Shown piece by piece: positions 16,379 to 24,884 of a stretch of 54,381 nt of DNA (positions are counted from its first letter, which is position 1; every line of letters begins with the position of its first letter). Origin of the DNA: Halioglobus japonicus. GTDB lineage: Bacteria; Pseudomonadota; Gammaproteobacteria; Pseudomonadales; Halieaceae. The notes beneath the pieces were generated by a model, which was not told the origin of the DNA, did no database searches, and saw only the letters and a program-made list of their open reading frames with translations. Location of the stretch: NCBI GenBank assembly GCA_902705825.1, contig CACSIL010000053.1, forward strand, positions 104,261-158,641. The letters run 5' to 3'. The translations under genes were made by a program, and so were the position numbers.

Positions 16379-17308
16379 ATGCATATGATTATCAAGCGAC
16401 TAATCAAATGGTTGGTACGCGCGATTTCGGTATTTTTACCAGAGGCCAAGGCCCACGAACTGCAGCGCTGGCGTCGTGGGAAAGAAGAGTTCTGGAAGTA
16501 CAACAACTGTGAGTATATTTTCGCCTCTTATGGAAAAAGTGGGCGCACCTGGGTGCGGGTGATGATCTCGCGCTACTACCAGCTGGTGTACAAATTGCCT
16601 GACAATATTCTGATGGGCTTTGACAACTTCACTCGGCTCGATAGCAACATCCCTAAAATATTCTTTACTCACGATAACTACCTGCGTGGGTACACGGGCA
16701 ATGTCGATTCCAAAAAAGATTTCTACGACAAGAAAACGGTGCTGCTTGTACGCAACCCCATCGATGTCGCTGTCTCGCAATTCTTCCAGTGGAAGTACCG
16801 CATGCGCCCGGAAAAGAAGGCCATGAATAAATACCCTGCGCACGAGGCGGATATTTCGGTCTATGAGTTTGTGAAGGGCCGGGATCAGGGCCTTGCACAC
16901 ATTATCGAATTCCTGAACAACTGGGCGCGGGAATTGCCGAAGATCAAGAATTTGCTGGTGGTGCGCTACGAGGATCTGCGCGCACAGCCAGAACAGGAAA
17001 TGGCGCGTATTGTTGAGTTTTTGGGTATGGAGCCCAATGCCGACTACCTGCGCGACACGGCTGAATTTGCCTCTGTTGAAAACCTGCGGAAGAAAGAACA
17101 GGACAACTATTTTTGGCGCAGCGGCAGCCGGGTACAGGCCAAAGACGTCAATGACCCGAACACCTTCAAGGTCCGCAAGGCCAAGGTTGGCGGCTATCGC
17201 GACTATTTTGACGACGATCAAGTCGCGGAGCTGAATGCGATGGTAGATTCAAACCTGCTGCCGGTATTTGGCTATACCAGTGCAGAAACCAACGTAAAAG
17301 CTGGTTAG
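16379..17308 (+). CDS. PAPS-dependent sulfotransferase
   Basis: A 309-aa sulfotransferase, complete. The 5'-phosphosulfate loop is ASYGKSGRTWVRV (about residues 49-61, Lys53), a candidate catalytic base is His98 in FFTHDN, and the 3'-phosphate motif is LLVRNPIDVAVSQFFQWKYR (Arg125, Ser133). The closing FKVRKAKVGGYRDYF binds PAPS. The ATG is preceded by AGGGG at 8 nt. It is a paralogue of the gene cut at the left end of the window. It leads an operon: the GT8-like paralogue 3 starts 28 bp later, and the oxygenase and phosphopantetheinyl transferase follow with overlaps. It probably sulfates a glycan made by the neighbouring glycosyltransferases; the acceptor is not known. Confidence 0.92.
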   Translation: MHMIIKRLIKWLVRAISVFLPEAKAHELQRWRRGKEEFWKYNNCEYIFASYGKSGRTWVRVMISRYYQLVYKLPDNILMGFDNFTRLDSNIPKIFFTHDNYLRGYTGNVDSKKDFYDKKTVLLVRNPIDVAVSQFFQWKYRMRPEKKAMNKYPAHEADISVYEFVKGRDQGLAHIIEFLNNWARELPKIKNLLVVRYEDLRAQPEQEMARIVEFLGMEPNADYLRDTAEFASVENLRKKEQDNYFWRSGSRVQAKDVNDPNTFKVRKAKVGGYRDYFDDDQVAELNAMVDSNLLPVFGYTSAETNVKAG

Positions 17309-17336
17309 TGGTTTCTCCTAAAGTAAGGGAACTCCG

Positions 17337-18251
17337 TTGAGCGATAACTGCGTTTTCATTCACACCAACGAGCGGCAGTGGCTGGGCGCACTGGTGTCCG
17401 AATACTCCTTTCGCCGCAACTCGGCCAATCCCGACAAGTTTGATGTGAAGTTTATTCACACGCGTGATTACCCCTACCTGCGAGCAAAAGAAGGGCAAAG
17501 CTTCCTGCGCGGTGGTACCAGCCGGGTCTGGCACATGGATGATTTGCAGTCCTTCACACCGCTGCGTTTTCTGCCGCCCAAGTTGATGAATTGGCAGGGG
17601 CGCGCTGTCGTCACAGATCCGGATGTCTTTGCTGTTGGCGACATTGTCGAATTGCTTGAAATGGATATGAAGGGCGCTGCTGTGATGGGGCGTCATCGCT
17701 CCTCCAAGGAAGGTAAGCGCGACCAGGTGGCTACCAGTGTACTGTTGCTGGATTGCGCACGGTTGCGTCACTGGGATGCAGAGAAAGAGTTTGATCAGCT
17801 TTTCCGCAGCGAAAAGGATTACAAGGAGTGGATGGTGCTGGGTTACGAAGACCCGGCCAATATCGGCTACCTGCCCGACTGCTGGAATGATTTCGATCAC
17901 CTGGACAGCAATACGCGCCTGCTGCACAACACCAAGCGCAAGACACAACCCTGGAAAACCGGTCTGCCCGTGGATTACACGCCCGCCGATAAGTTTAAGG
18001 ATAAACCCCTGTTGGCAAAAGCCAACCGCCTGCGCGCCAAGGTATTTGGTGATTACGGTCTGTTGGGTCACTACCGCGAACACCCGGATCGCGCGCAGCA
18101 GGATTTATTCTTTGGGTTGTTGAAGGAGTGCCTTAAGGTAGGGCATATCAGTGAGGAACTGGTGCGCGATGAAATGCGCAAGAATCATGTGCGCCACGAT
18201 GCTTTTGAGGTCCTGGATAGCACGCCTGATTTACAAGCGAGGGCTGCATGA
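17337..18251 (+). CDS. GT8-like putative glycosyltransferase, paralogue 3
   Basis: A 304-aa member of the trio: CVFIHTNERQWLGALVSEYSF, DKFDVKFIHTRDYPYL, HMDDLQSFTPLRFLPPKL, DxD-like DPDVFAVGDI at residues 94-103, ATSVLLLDC, CWNDFDHLD and LHNTKRKTQPWKTGLPVDY. It starts at TTG with AAGG about 10 nt upstream, as inferred for paralogue 1. It sits in an operon after the sulfotransferase and overlaps the next gene by 4 nt (ATGA). The tight linkage to a sulfotransferase supports a role in making a sulfated glycan, but no donor can be named. Confidence 0.78.
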   Translation: MSDNCVFIHTNERQWLGALVSEYSFRRNSANPDKFDVKFIHTRDYPYLRAKEGQSFLRGGTSRVWHMDDLQSFTPLRFLPPKLMNWQGRAVVTDPDVFAVGDIVELLEMDMKGAAVMGRHRSSKEGKRDQVATSVLLLDCARLRHWDAEKEFDQLFRSEKDYKEWMVLGYEDPANIGYLPDCWNDFDHLDSNTRLLHNTKRKTQPWKTGLPVDYTPADKFKDKPLLAKANRLRAKVFGDYGLLGHYREHPDRAQQDLFFGLLKECLKVGHISEELVRDEMRKNHVRHDAFEVLDSTPDLQARAA

Positions 18252-18964
18252 AATACCTGAATATCGAAAAGCTGCGCCAACTGCGTACAGAAGATTTTGC
18301 GGCGACCAAGCCTTTTCCGTATTACAACGATGAGGGTGTGCTGACGGCTGAGGGATTTCAGGATCTGTTGGCCAATATGCCGCCGCTTGAGATGTTTGAC
18401 AAAAAGTTTGGTGATGAGCGTCGCGCCGGACAGGCACCTCACGACCGCTATTCGCTGGAATACACACCGGATATGCCGGTGCCAGCACCGTGGAGAGCAT
18501 TTATCGACGAACTTTGCTCCGACGCCTATCGCAATGAAATTCAACGCTTACTGGGTGCGAAAAAAGTGGAGTTCCGTTTTCACTGGCACTACACACCCAG
18601 TGGTGCCGATGTCTCGCCGCACTGTGATTCGCGGCGCGAGCACGGTTCACACCTGTTTTACTTCAATTCGGAAGACGATTGGGACCCCGCCTGGGGTGGT
18701 GCGACGCTGATACTGGATGACGGCGGGCGGCTGGATTACAACTCCGCGCCGGCGCTGGACGCATTTGAGGGTATTACCGAATGTAAGTCCATCGGCAACT
18801 ACAGCGCCCTGATACAGCGTGGCGACCATGGCTGGCACGCGGTCAGGCCCATCGAATGTCCGCCAGAACGGCTGCGCCGCGTGTTTATCATTGTGGTCAA
18901 CCCGGACAACCTGTTCTGGAAAGTGCGTGACAGAATTATCGGCAAGACCATTCAGCGTTTCTGA
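18248..18964 (+). CDS. 2-oxoglutarate/Fe(II)-dependent oxygenase-like protein
   Basis: A 238-aa protein with a jelly-roll oxygenase pattern: VEFRFHWHYTPSGADVSPHCD gives a His125-x-Asp127 pair, and the distal His is His197 in RGDHGWHAVRP, followed by Arg-rich RLRRVFIIVV able to hold 2-oxoglutarate. The protein should hydroxylate or otherwise oxidise a substrate using O2 and 2-oxoglutarate. It overlaps the glycosyltransferase stop by 4 nt and is itself overlapped by the phosphopantetheinyl transferase. A substrate on the same glycan or lipid is plausible but unproven. Confidence 0.82.
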   Translation: MKYLNIEKLRQLRTEDFAATKPFPYYNDEGVLTAEGFQDLLANMPPLEMFDKKFGDERRAGQAPHDRYSLEYTPDMPVPAPWRAFIDELCSDAYRNEIQRLLGAKKVEFRFHWHYTPSGADVSPHCDSRREHGSHLFYFNSEDDWDPAWGGATLILDDGGRLDYNSAPALDAFEGITECKSIGNYSALIQRGDHGWHAVRPIECPPERLRRVFIIVVNPDNLFWKVRDRIIGKTIQRF

Positions 18965-19655
18965 ACGTTACCCGGTACGCCGGCAAGCAGGTCGTTGGTT
19001 CCTTGATGAGCGGGATATTCATGTCTGGCGCAGCTCGCGCGAACAGGTAAGCAGCTCCGACGCGTTCAAACGGCGTGTGCTTTCTCGCTATGCAGAGGTT
19101 GCCCCCGAAGACTGGCAGTTCGGTGTTGGCAAGCAGGGTAAACCGTATCTGCTGGACGCACCGTGTGCTCTGGATTTCAATGTGAGTCACAGCGGCGAGT
19201 GGCTGGTCTGTGCGGTCACTGCGGGAACCCCGGTTGGCGTGGATGTCGAAGAGGCGAAGTCAACGCGTGACGTGATGACATTGGCGCAGCGCTTCTTTCG
19301 GGAAGAAGAGGTGGCAGCACTTGCGGCGTGCCGCGCCGCAGAGCAGTGCGATCGTTTCTACGATCTGTGGACGCTCAAGGAGGCTGCGGTGAAAGCCAGA
19401 GGCGAGCAGTTGCTGTTCGGGCTGGACTCCCGAGGTTTTGCGTTGGCGCCCCCCGCAGGCATAGCGCTGACGACCCCGGGTGACGGTACTACGGCTCAGT
19501 ACTTGCTGCTGGATTTGCTGCCCGGCTACCGCTTGGCGATTTGCTGGCTGCCCGAGACGCAGCTGCAAGCAAAGCTGCAGGTGTTTGATTGCTGTGATTC
19601 GGGCGCTGTGCGGGCACAGCAGCCGCCGCTGCGGGCCCGTACCCCGCAGGATTGA
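18927..19655 (+). CDS. 4'-phosphopantetheinyl transferase (Sfp type)
   Basis: A 242-aa Sfp-type enzyme: GKQGKPYL, FNVSHSGEWLVCAVT, GVDVEE with the Mg-binding acids, and FYDLWTLKEAAVKARG. It moves the 4'-phosphopantetheine arm of CoA to a Ser of a carrier protein. The GTG at 18927 with GGAAAG just upstream is preferred; it overlaps the oxygenase gene by 38 nt in another frame, and an earlier ATG at 18819 would add residues read out of frame from the oxygenase. No carrier protein or synthase gene lies in the window, so the client is elsewhere; it may simply serve the cell's acyl carrier protein. Confidence 0.88.
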   Translation: MTELSARPFSVSERYPVRRQAGRWFLDERDIHVWRSSREQVSSSDAFKRRVLSRYAEVAPEDWQFGVGKQGKPYLLDAPCALDFNVSHSGEWLVCAVTAGTPVGVDVEEAKSTRDVMTLAQRFFREEEVAALAACRAAEQCDRFYDLWTLKEAAVKARGEQLLFGLDSRGFALAPPAGIALTTPGDGTTAQYLLLDLLPGYRLAICWLPETQLQAKLQVFDCCDSGAVRAQQPPLRARTPQD

Positions 19656-19749
19656 AGGTGCGTGAATATATGACTTTCCTGATAGACTGTGAGCTGCAGC
19701 TGGCTCCAGTACTGGCTATTACCACAACAACAGGCGAACTCGACGCACT

Positions 19750-20457
19750 ATGATCATCGATCAGTATTTTAGTGAACCCAATGGCCGTATCAGTTTTACG
19801 CGCGATCAGGGCAGTAATTTTGCCAAGCAGATGGCGAACGATTTCAACCCCCTGCACAATGCGGACGCCAAGCGCTTTTGTATTCCCGGGGATTTGTTGT
19901 TTGCCGTCATTCTGGCCAAATATGGCATCAGCCAGCACATGGAGTTTGTTTTCTCCGGTATGGTTACTGCGGGTGTGGAACTGGTGTTGCCAGAGGCTTC
20001 ACAGGAATTGCATATCAACGATACGGACGGACGCGAGTATTTGCGTGTCAAACGCTCCGGAGAGACGGTGCGCGCCGAGAGCCTGACTCAGAACCTGACC
20101 CAGAGCTATGTGGAGTTTTCTGGTCAGACATTTCCGCACATTCTGGTGCCGTTGCTGGCCGAACAACACGTGATGATCAGCCCCGACCGCCCGATGGTGA
20201 TATATCAGAGTATGACCATCGATCTCGACCGATTGGATATATCCAATCCCCTGCTACAGGGTGATTACAACCATCTCGAGATAAACGGCAAGCGCGGCAG
20301 TGTCGAACTGGCTTTTCATCTGGAAGATGATGGCGAGATTGTCGGACGTGGAAAAAAGCACATGCTGTTGAGTGGTCTGCGACCTTACAACGAAGATACC
20401 GTGGCCAGTGCTATTACGATTTACAATGACAGCAAAAAGGCGTTTGCTGCGCGCTAA
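19750..20457 (+). CDS. DUF3581 family protein
   Basis: A 235-aa cytosolic protein recognised as DUF3581 by its start (SFTRDQGSNFAKQMANDFNPLHN) and by the two similar halves, which look like a double hotdog (FNPLHNADAKRFCIPGDLLFAVIL resembles MaoC-type hotdog proteins that bind acyl-CoA). It has no predicted signal peptide. The function is unknown. Its stop overlaps the convergent DUF3313 lipoprotein gene by 4 nt. Confidence 0.8.
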   Translation: MIIDQYFSEPNGRISFTRDQGSNFAKQMANDFNPLHNADAKRFCIPGDLLFAVILAKYGISQHMEFVFSGMVTAGVELVLPEASQELHINDTDGREYLRVKRSGETVRAESLTQNLTQSYVEFSGQTFPHILVPLLAEQHVMISPDRPMVIYQSMTIDLDRLDISNPLLQGDYNHLEINGKRGSVELAFHLEDDGEIVGRGKKHMLLSGLRPYNEDTVASAITIYNDSKKAFAAR

Positions 20458-21155
20458 TCGCCCGTTTTCACCGGCTTGTCTTTGTTGTGCACGCTTTCCA
20501 GCTGTGCGGCTATCTGCCGCGCCCAACTGTTGAATACCCGTTTTACCTCGGCCGCATTACTCACGCTGTTATTGATACCCCACTGAGAGGAGCCTGAACG
20601 CGTGTCTTTGGCCAGCGCCAGGACTTCGCCGGTCTCGGAATCACTGAACGTCACCTCTACGCTCAATTTGCCGCCACCTTCGGAGATGATTTTACTGCGA
20701 CCCACCGGGCGGGAACGGCTGTCATCCTTGGGCGCATTGGGTTGAATACGCGTGAGTTTGGCCGAGATACGCAATACGTTATCACCGATGCTCTGCACTA
20801 CCGGGAAGCCGTCCTTCTGGGATAGCTGTTGCAGCATCGATTCCTGAAATGCCTTCTGCAGCCGTTGTTTATCGGCGTCAGTAAGTTCCCAATTGCGGTA
20901 ACCCGGCAGGCGCGAGCTGGTTGTCGGCTGGATGATTTCGACATTATCCACCCCCAGCGGTGCCAGCATGATGGCTGTGTATTTTTCAAAAGGGGCGTCG
21001 GGGTCTACATAGACAAATTTGGCGTTGGTGTTATCGACGCGCACCAGGTGGCCCTGAATAACCTCGGCGTTCTCACCCGTTTGAATCTGTGGTGTGGTTT
21101 CACATGCGGTGAGTAGCAGTGATGCTATTGCAATACTGATTATTCGGTGTGACAT
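20454..21155 (-). CDS. DUF3313 family lipoprotein
   Basis: A 233-aa lipoprotein: signal MSHRIISIAIASLLLTAC with lipobox LLTAC, so it is probably acylated at Cys18 and anchored to a membrane. The mature part matches DUF3313 (KYTAIMLAPLGVDNVEI, LRISAKLTRIQPN, KLSVEVTFSDSETGEVLAL). The ATG at 21155 overlaps the sulfatase stop by one base (TAATG), so it is the second gene of a sulfatase-lipoprotein pair. The role is unknown. Confidence 0.83.
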   Translation of the reverse strand: MSHRIISIAIASLLLTACETTPQIQTGENAEVIQGHLVRVDNTNAKFVYVDPDAPFEKYTAIMLAPLGVDNVEIIQPTTSSRLPGYRNWELTDADKQRLQKAFQESMLQQLSQKDGFPVVQSIGDNVLRISAKLTRIQPNAPKDDSRSRPVGRSKIISEGGGKLSVEVTFSDSETGEVLALAKDTRSGSSQWGINNSVSNAAEVKRVFNSWARQIAAQLESVHNKDKPVKTGD

Positions 21156-22630
21156 TAGTTCCACCCTCGCTTGTTCGTCGTCATCTCGCGTGTCTTGGCG
21201 TCGAAGGCCTCACGCAGGCGTGCCAGATCGTCCGGGTTCCTGTCTGAAGTATCATAGGATTCACGCGGGTCACCGTCCAGATCGAACAACCATTCTTTCT
21301 GCGGCATGCCCGCCGCGACCGGCATTTTATCGGTGCCGTAGAAAACACCCGCAGGTGCGCGGTACTTGAAGCGCTGGTCGCGCACAGCGAACAGCGTGTC
21401 CCCATCGTAGTAGTACAGGTAGTCATGGGGAGAAGGGCCGCCCTGTGTCAGTAGCGGGAGAATGCTGCGGCCATCGAGTTGCCGATCCGTTGGCGCCGGC
21501 AGCTGTAGTATATCCAGCACGGTTGGGAGCAGGTCGATACCCATAGCCATAGCCTGTTCCGTTCTGCCCGGTGCAATCGCATCGGGCCAGTGCGCGATAA
21601 ATGGCACACGCATGCCGCCCTCGAAAGTATTGCCCTTGCGCCCGCGCTGGTCGCCGGCATCGCCGAGAAACCATGGCCCGTTATCCGAGGTGATAATAAT
21701 CAGCGTATTGTCCAGATTTTTGGTGCGCGCAAGGGTTGCCACGATGGCGCCGACGCTGTCGTCAATCTCTTCCAGTACATCGCCGTAAAGCCCCGCCCGG
21801 GACCGGCCGCTGCGCTCCTCGCGCACATACAGCGGGTCGTGAGGGAAGTTGTGGGCAAAATAGAGGAAGAAGGGTTCCTGCGCATGCTGCTCTATGAACG
21901 TCGTTGCCGCTTCTGTATAGCGCTCGGTCAGATAGCGCTGGTCGGCCGGGGCCTCAACGGCGATCTCGCGGTTGGCGTACAGTGCAAACGGCTCCATGTC
22001 GTTGCTATACAGCGCACCGTAATAGCTGTCGAAACCCATGTCGTTGGGCAGTGATGGGGCGCGGTCGCCCATATGCCATTTGCCCACCATGCCAGTGGCA
22101 TAGCCGGCCGCCTTGAGCAAATCAGCCAGCGTAATCTCTTCGGCAGGCAGGCGTATGTTCGTGTCGCCAGGCGTCAGCGCGCCGAATATAAGGCTCTTGG
22201 TGCTGTCCGTAGGGAACACCACATTGGGCAGGCCGGCGCGAGGTGCGAGGCGCCCTGTGAGATACCCGGCGCGAGACGGGGTGCACACCGGGGAGGGCGA
22301 GTGGAAATCCGTGAGCACAACGCCGTCGGTGGCGAGCCGGTTAATATTGGGTGTGGCGATCATTGCGCTGCTCGCAGCGCCGGCGCCGATATCACCGTAT
22401 CCCATATCATCGTAGAGGATGAACACAATATTGGGCGCGCGTTCTGCCGAGACCTTGTGCTTGCCCAGTTGCTCCAGATACTCCTGTTTGCTGTCAACGC
22501 GCGCCACGTTGTCAGATTGTTCTTTTGTGGTCACTTTGTAGCCGATAAAGAGCGCGATAATCAGCAGCAACAACAGCACGGTACTGATTGCAGCGGTAAT
22601 CCTGTTCCAGATAAAGGTGATGATTTTCAT
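21155..22630 (-). CDS. Membrane-anchored sulfatase (type I, formylglycine-dependent)
   Basis: A 491-aa sulfatase with an N-terminal membrane anchor (about residues 12-31) and a large external domain. The catalytic signature CTPSR at residues 116-120 should have Cys116 changed to formylglycine; Asp74-Asp75 (LYDDMGYGD) would bind Ca. Further motifs are GKWHMG and ITSDNGPW. It removes sulfate from an ester substrate in the periplasm. No formylglycine-generating enzyme is encoded in the window. With two sulfotransferase genes upstream the cell both adds and removes sulfate, but the sulfatase may instead scavenge external sulfate esters. Confidence 0.92.
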   Translation of the reverse strand: MKIITFIWNRITAAISTVLLLLLIIALFIGYKVTTKEQSDNVARVDSKQEYLEQLGKHKVSAERAPNIVFILYDDMGYGDIGAGAASSAMIATPNINRLATDGVVLTDFHSPSPVCTPSRAGYLTGRLAPRAGLPNVVFPTDSTKSLIFGALTPGDTNIRLPAEEITLADLLKAAGYATGMVGKWHMGDRAPSLPNDMGFDSYYGALYSNDMEPFALYANREIAVEAPADQRYLTERYTEAATTFIEQHAQEPFFLYFAHNFPHDPLYVREERSGRSRAGLYGDVLEEIDDSVGAIVATLARTKNLDNTLIIITSDNGPWFLGDAGDQRGRKGNTFEGGMRVPFIAHWPDAIAPGRTEQAMAMGIDLLPTVLDILQLPAPTDRQLDGRSILPLLTQGGPSPHDYLYYYDGDTLFAVRDQRFKYRAPAGVFYGTDKMPVAAGMPQKEWLFDLDGDPRESYDTSDRNPDDLARLREAFDAKTREMTTNKRGWN

Positions 22631-22773
22631 GGCGTTTTGGTTCTCATTAGATTGTTAGCCGGTTTCGGATGTGGATATTGCGGTGGCCGGTATGGATACT
22701 TGCACATTCATTTGGTCCACTCAAATTCCAGTTTGTGTACCATAAGGCGCAGGATGATAAAAAGGACAGAGCT

Positions 22774-23538
22774 ATGAAGAATTTGCAGGGTAAGGCCATT
22801 CTGGTCTGTGGTGGTGCTACCGGGATTGGTGCGGCCACCGTGCGCCGCTTGAGCACAGAGGGTGCCCGCGTGGGCATCGGTGATTTCAATATCGCAGAGG
22901 CCCAGGCGCTTGCCAGTGAACTGAGCAGTGCAGGTGGTGATGTCGTCGCCTGGGAGTATGACCAGGCCGAGGAAGCTAGTATCAACACGCTGGTCGAATC
23001 TGCCCGCGCGCACTTCGGCCGCCTGGATGGGCTGTTCGCCAATGTCGCCGATCTGCAAACCATACTGATTGACGGAGATATTCTCAGCAATGACGCTGCG
23101 GTGTGGCAGCGTACGCTGCAGGTGAATTTGCTGGGAACGGTGCAGCTAGTGCGCGCGGCACTGCCGGCAATGTTGGAGCAGGGCGGTGGCGCTATCGTGC
23201 TGACCTCCTCGGACGCAGCGATAGCCGGCGAGCCTGAGCGGCCTGCCTATGCCGCATCCAAGGCGGCGATCAACTCGCTGAGCCGTCACATCGCGTCCAA
23301 GTGGGGTCAACAGGGTATCCGCTGCAATGTAGTCTCTCCCGGGTTCGTGCTCACTGAGCAGTTGGATGCCAATATGGATCAGCAGATGAAAGACTGGATG
23401 CTCAAAGGTGCTCGCAGCCCCCGTCACGGGGCACCACAGGATATCGCTGGTGCCGTAGCGTTCCTCCTGTCGGAGGACGGCGAGTGGGTGAATGGTCAGG
23501 CGTGGCGCGTGAATGGTGGCGTCAGCTATGGGAATTAG
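22774..23538 (+). CDS. Short-chain dehydrogenase/reductase
   Basis: A 254-aa classical SDR: cofactor loop GGATGIGAA (residues 13-21), a changed NNAG motif (FANVADLQ), active-site Ser-Tyr-Lys visible as LTSSDAAIAGEPERPAYAASK, and PGFVLTE. The ATG at 22774 follows AAAGGAC; a longer frame upstream reads into the divergent promoter region. It probably oxidises or reduces an alcohol/ketone with NAD(P). The SRPBCC gene starts 21 bp later and is likely co-transcribed. The substrate is unknown. Confidence 0.9.
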   Translation: MKNLQGKAILVCGGATGIGAATVRRLSTEGARVGIGDFNIAEAQALASELSSAGGDVVAWEYDQAEEASINTLVESARAHFGRLDGLFANVADLQTILIDGDILSNDAAVWQRTLQVNLLGTVQLVRAALPAMLEQGGGAIVLTSSDAAIAGEPERPAYAASKAAINSLSRHIASKWGQQGIRCNVVSPGFVLTEQLDANMDQQMKDWMLKGARSPRHGAPQDIAGAVAFLLSEDGEWVNGQAWRVNGGVSYGN

Positions 23539-23559
23539 CCGACAACGAGGAGTAACAGC

Positions 23560-24021
23560 ATGATTACCGAAAATAGTGTCTCCAGCGAGGAGATCGTCAT
23601 TAACGCGCCGGCCCAGATTGTCTGGGATGTGATACTGGATTTTGATAACTACGGCCAGTGGAATACGTTCTGCCCCGGCATGAAAGGTGAGCCGGTGGTC
23701 GGCTCGCCACTGGAAATGCAGGTGGATATGGGTGAAGGGCCGCAGTTGCAGGTGGAGTACATAACCAGAATTGAGCCCATCCACACTATTGTCTGGTCGA
23801 TGGAGAACAAGCCTGGAGATCCGGTTCACGCCGATCGACTGCAGTGTATTACGCCGATTGATGACAGCAGTTGCCGCTATGTGACGATCGATGAATTTGG
23901 TGGTGAATTTGCCGGACCGATGATTGAGCAGATGGGCAAGATCGTTGAGAAGGGGTTTAACGACTGCGCTGCAGGACTCAAGAAGCGCGCAGAAGCGCTG
24001 TATCAAGCGGGTAAAGCCTGA
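23560..24021 (+). CDS. SRPBCC/START-like domain protein
   Basis: A 153-aa protein of the polyketide-cyclase/START superfamily: INAPAQIVWDVILDFDNYGQWNTFCPGM is the family opening, and the closing helix GPMIEQMGKIVEKGFNDCAAGLKKR lines the hydrophobic cavity. Such proteins bind a small hydrophobic ligand. It has a GAGGAG ribosome site and lies in an operon after the SDR, so it may bind or cyclise that enzyme's product. Confidence 0.85.
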   Translation: MITENSVSSEEIVINAPAQIVWDVILDFDNYGQWNTFCPGMKGEPVVGSPLEMQVDMGEGPQLQVEYITRIEPIHTIVWSMENKPGDPVHADRLQCITPIDDSSCRYVTIDEFGGEFAGPMIEQMGKIVEKGFNDCAAGLKKRAEALYQAGKA

Positions 24022-24095
24022 GGTAGTACTGAGCTAGTACCTTATCGCTCAGCGCAGTCCCGGCTTCTGCTGAGGCTGCGCTGTGGTAGCACCCT

Positions 24096-24815
24096 TCAGG
24101 TGGGGAAGATCAGCGGGCTCAGTTGGTCAAACGAATCATGCATCAGCTTGTTCCATGACTGGCGCAGGGAGCTAAGGTAATTATCGTCCTCACCAAAGAT
24201 CAGGTAGCGCCCTGGTTGCAGCGTTCCCGCATCCAGCAGATAGATTTCCACCGGCGGCCCGACTCCCAAATTGCTGCGGATGGTGGCCTCCATGGACACA
24301 AGCCCACACAGTGCCGCGCGCTCGATAGGCGTGCTCGGTTCAATGACGCGGTCGAGAATCGGTTTGCCGTACTTGGTTTCGCCAATCTGTAAAAAGGGCA
24401 CCTGCGCGGAGCTGGCTATAAAGTTGCCCTGCGAGTAAATCATGTAGAGGCCGTTGCCTGAGCCGGCTATTTCCCCTCCGAGCAGGAATGTCGTTTCAAA
24501 AATGGCACCGCCGCCAGTGTTCTGTTGCTGGCTCTCGACGTTGACCCGCCCAATGTACTCAGAGGCCTCGTTCATATCCCGAACTGTTATGAGGCTCTGG
24601 GGCGCCTTGTCCTTTACATCCCGCTCCAGCGTGGCGATGACGGCCTGTGTGGTCGCCAGATTGCCTGCGCTGCACAGCACGAACTGCCGCTCGCCAGGCA
24701 CGCCAAACTTCCACATCTTGCTGTAGGTGCTGATATTGTCGACGCCCGCGCTGGTGCGGGAGTCCGATACCATAGCAATACCCTGATCAACCTTGATTCC
24801 CAAACAGTAGGTCAC
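24096..24815 (-). CDS. Anbu-type proteasome-like peptidase
   Basis: A 239-aa member of the Anbu (ancestral beta-subunit / BPH) family of Ntn hydrolases. It starts at GTG and reads MTYCLGIKVDQGIAMVSDSRTSAGVDNISTYSKM. After Met removal Thr1 would be the nucleophile, with Asp17 and a Lys near 32 in the usual places. The later part keeps LGGEIAGSGNGLYMIYSQGNF and YGKPILDRV. GGGAG lies 6 nt before the start. Anbu genes are usually beside transglutaminase-like, alpha-E and ATP-grasp genes; none is in the window. It is a stand-alone gene convergent with the SRPBCC gene. Its physiological substrate is unknown. Confidence 0.92.
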   Translation of the reverse strand: MTYCLGIKVDQGIAMVSDSRTSAGVDNISTYSKMWKFGVPGERQFVLCSAGNLATTQAVIATLERDVKDKAPQSLITVRDMNEASEYIGRVNVESQQQNTGGGAIFETTFLLGGEIAGSGNGLYMIYSQGNFIASSAQVPFLQIGETKYGKPILDRVIEPSTPIERAALCGLVSMEATIRSNLGVGPPVEIYLLDAGTLQPGRYLIFGEDDNYLSSLRQSWNKLMHDSFDQLSPLIFPT

Positions 24816-24884
24816 CTGACACTCCCGGTTAACAAATGCGGCTCATACCCAGATAGAGGGGTGAAGCGGGCGCGCATACTAGCG

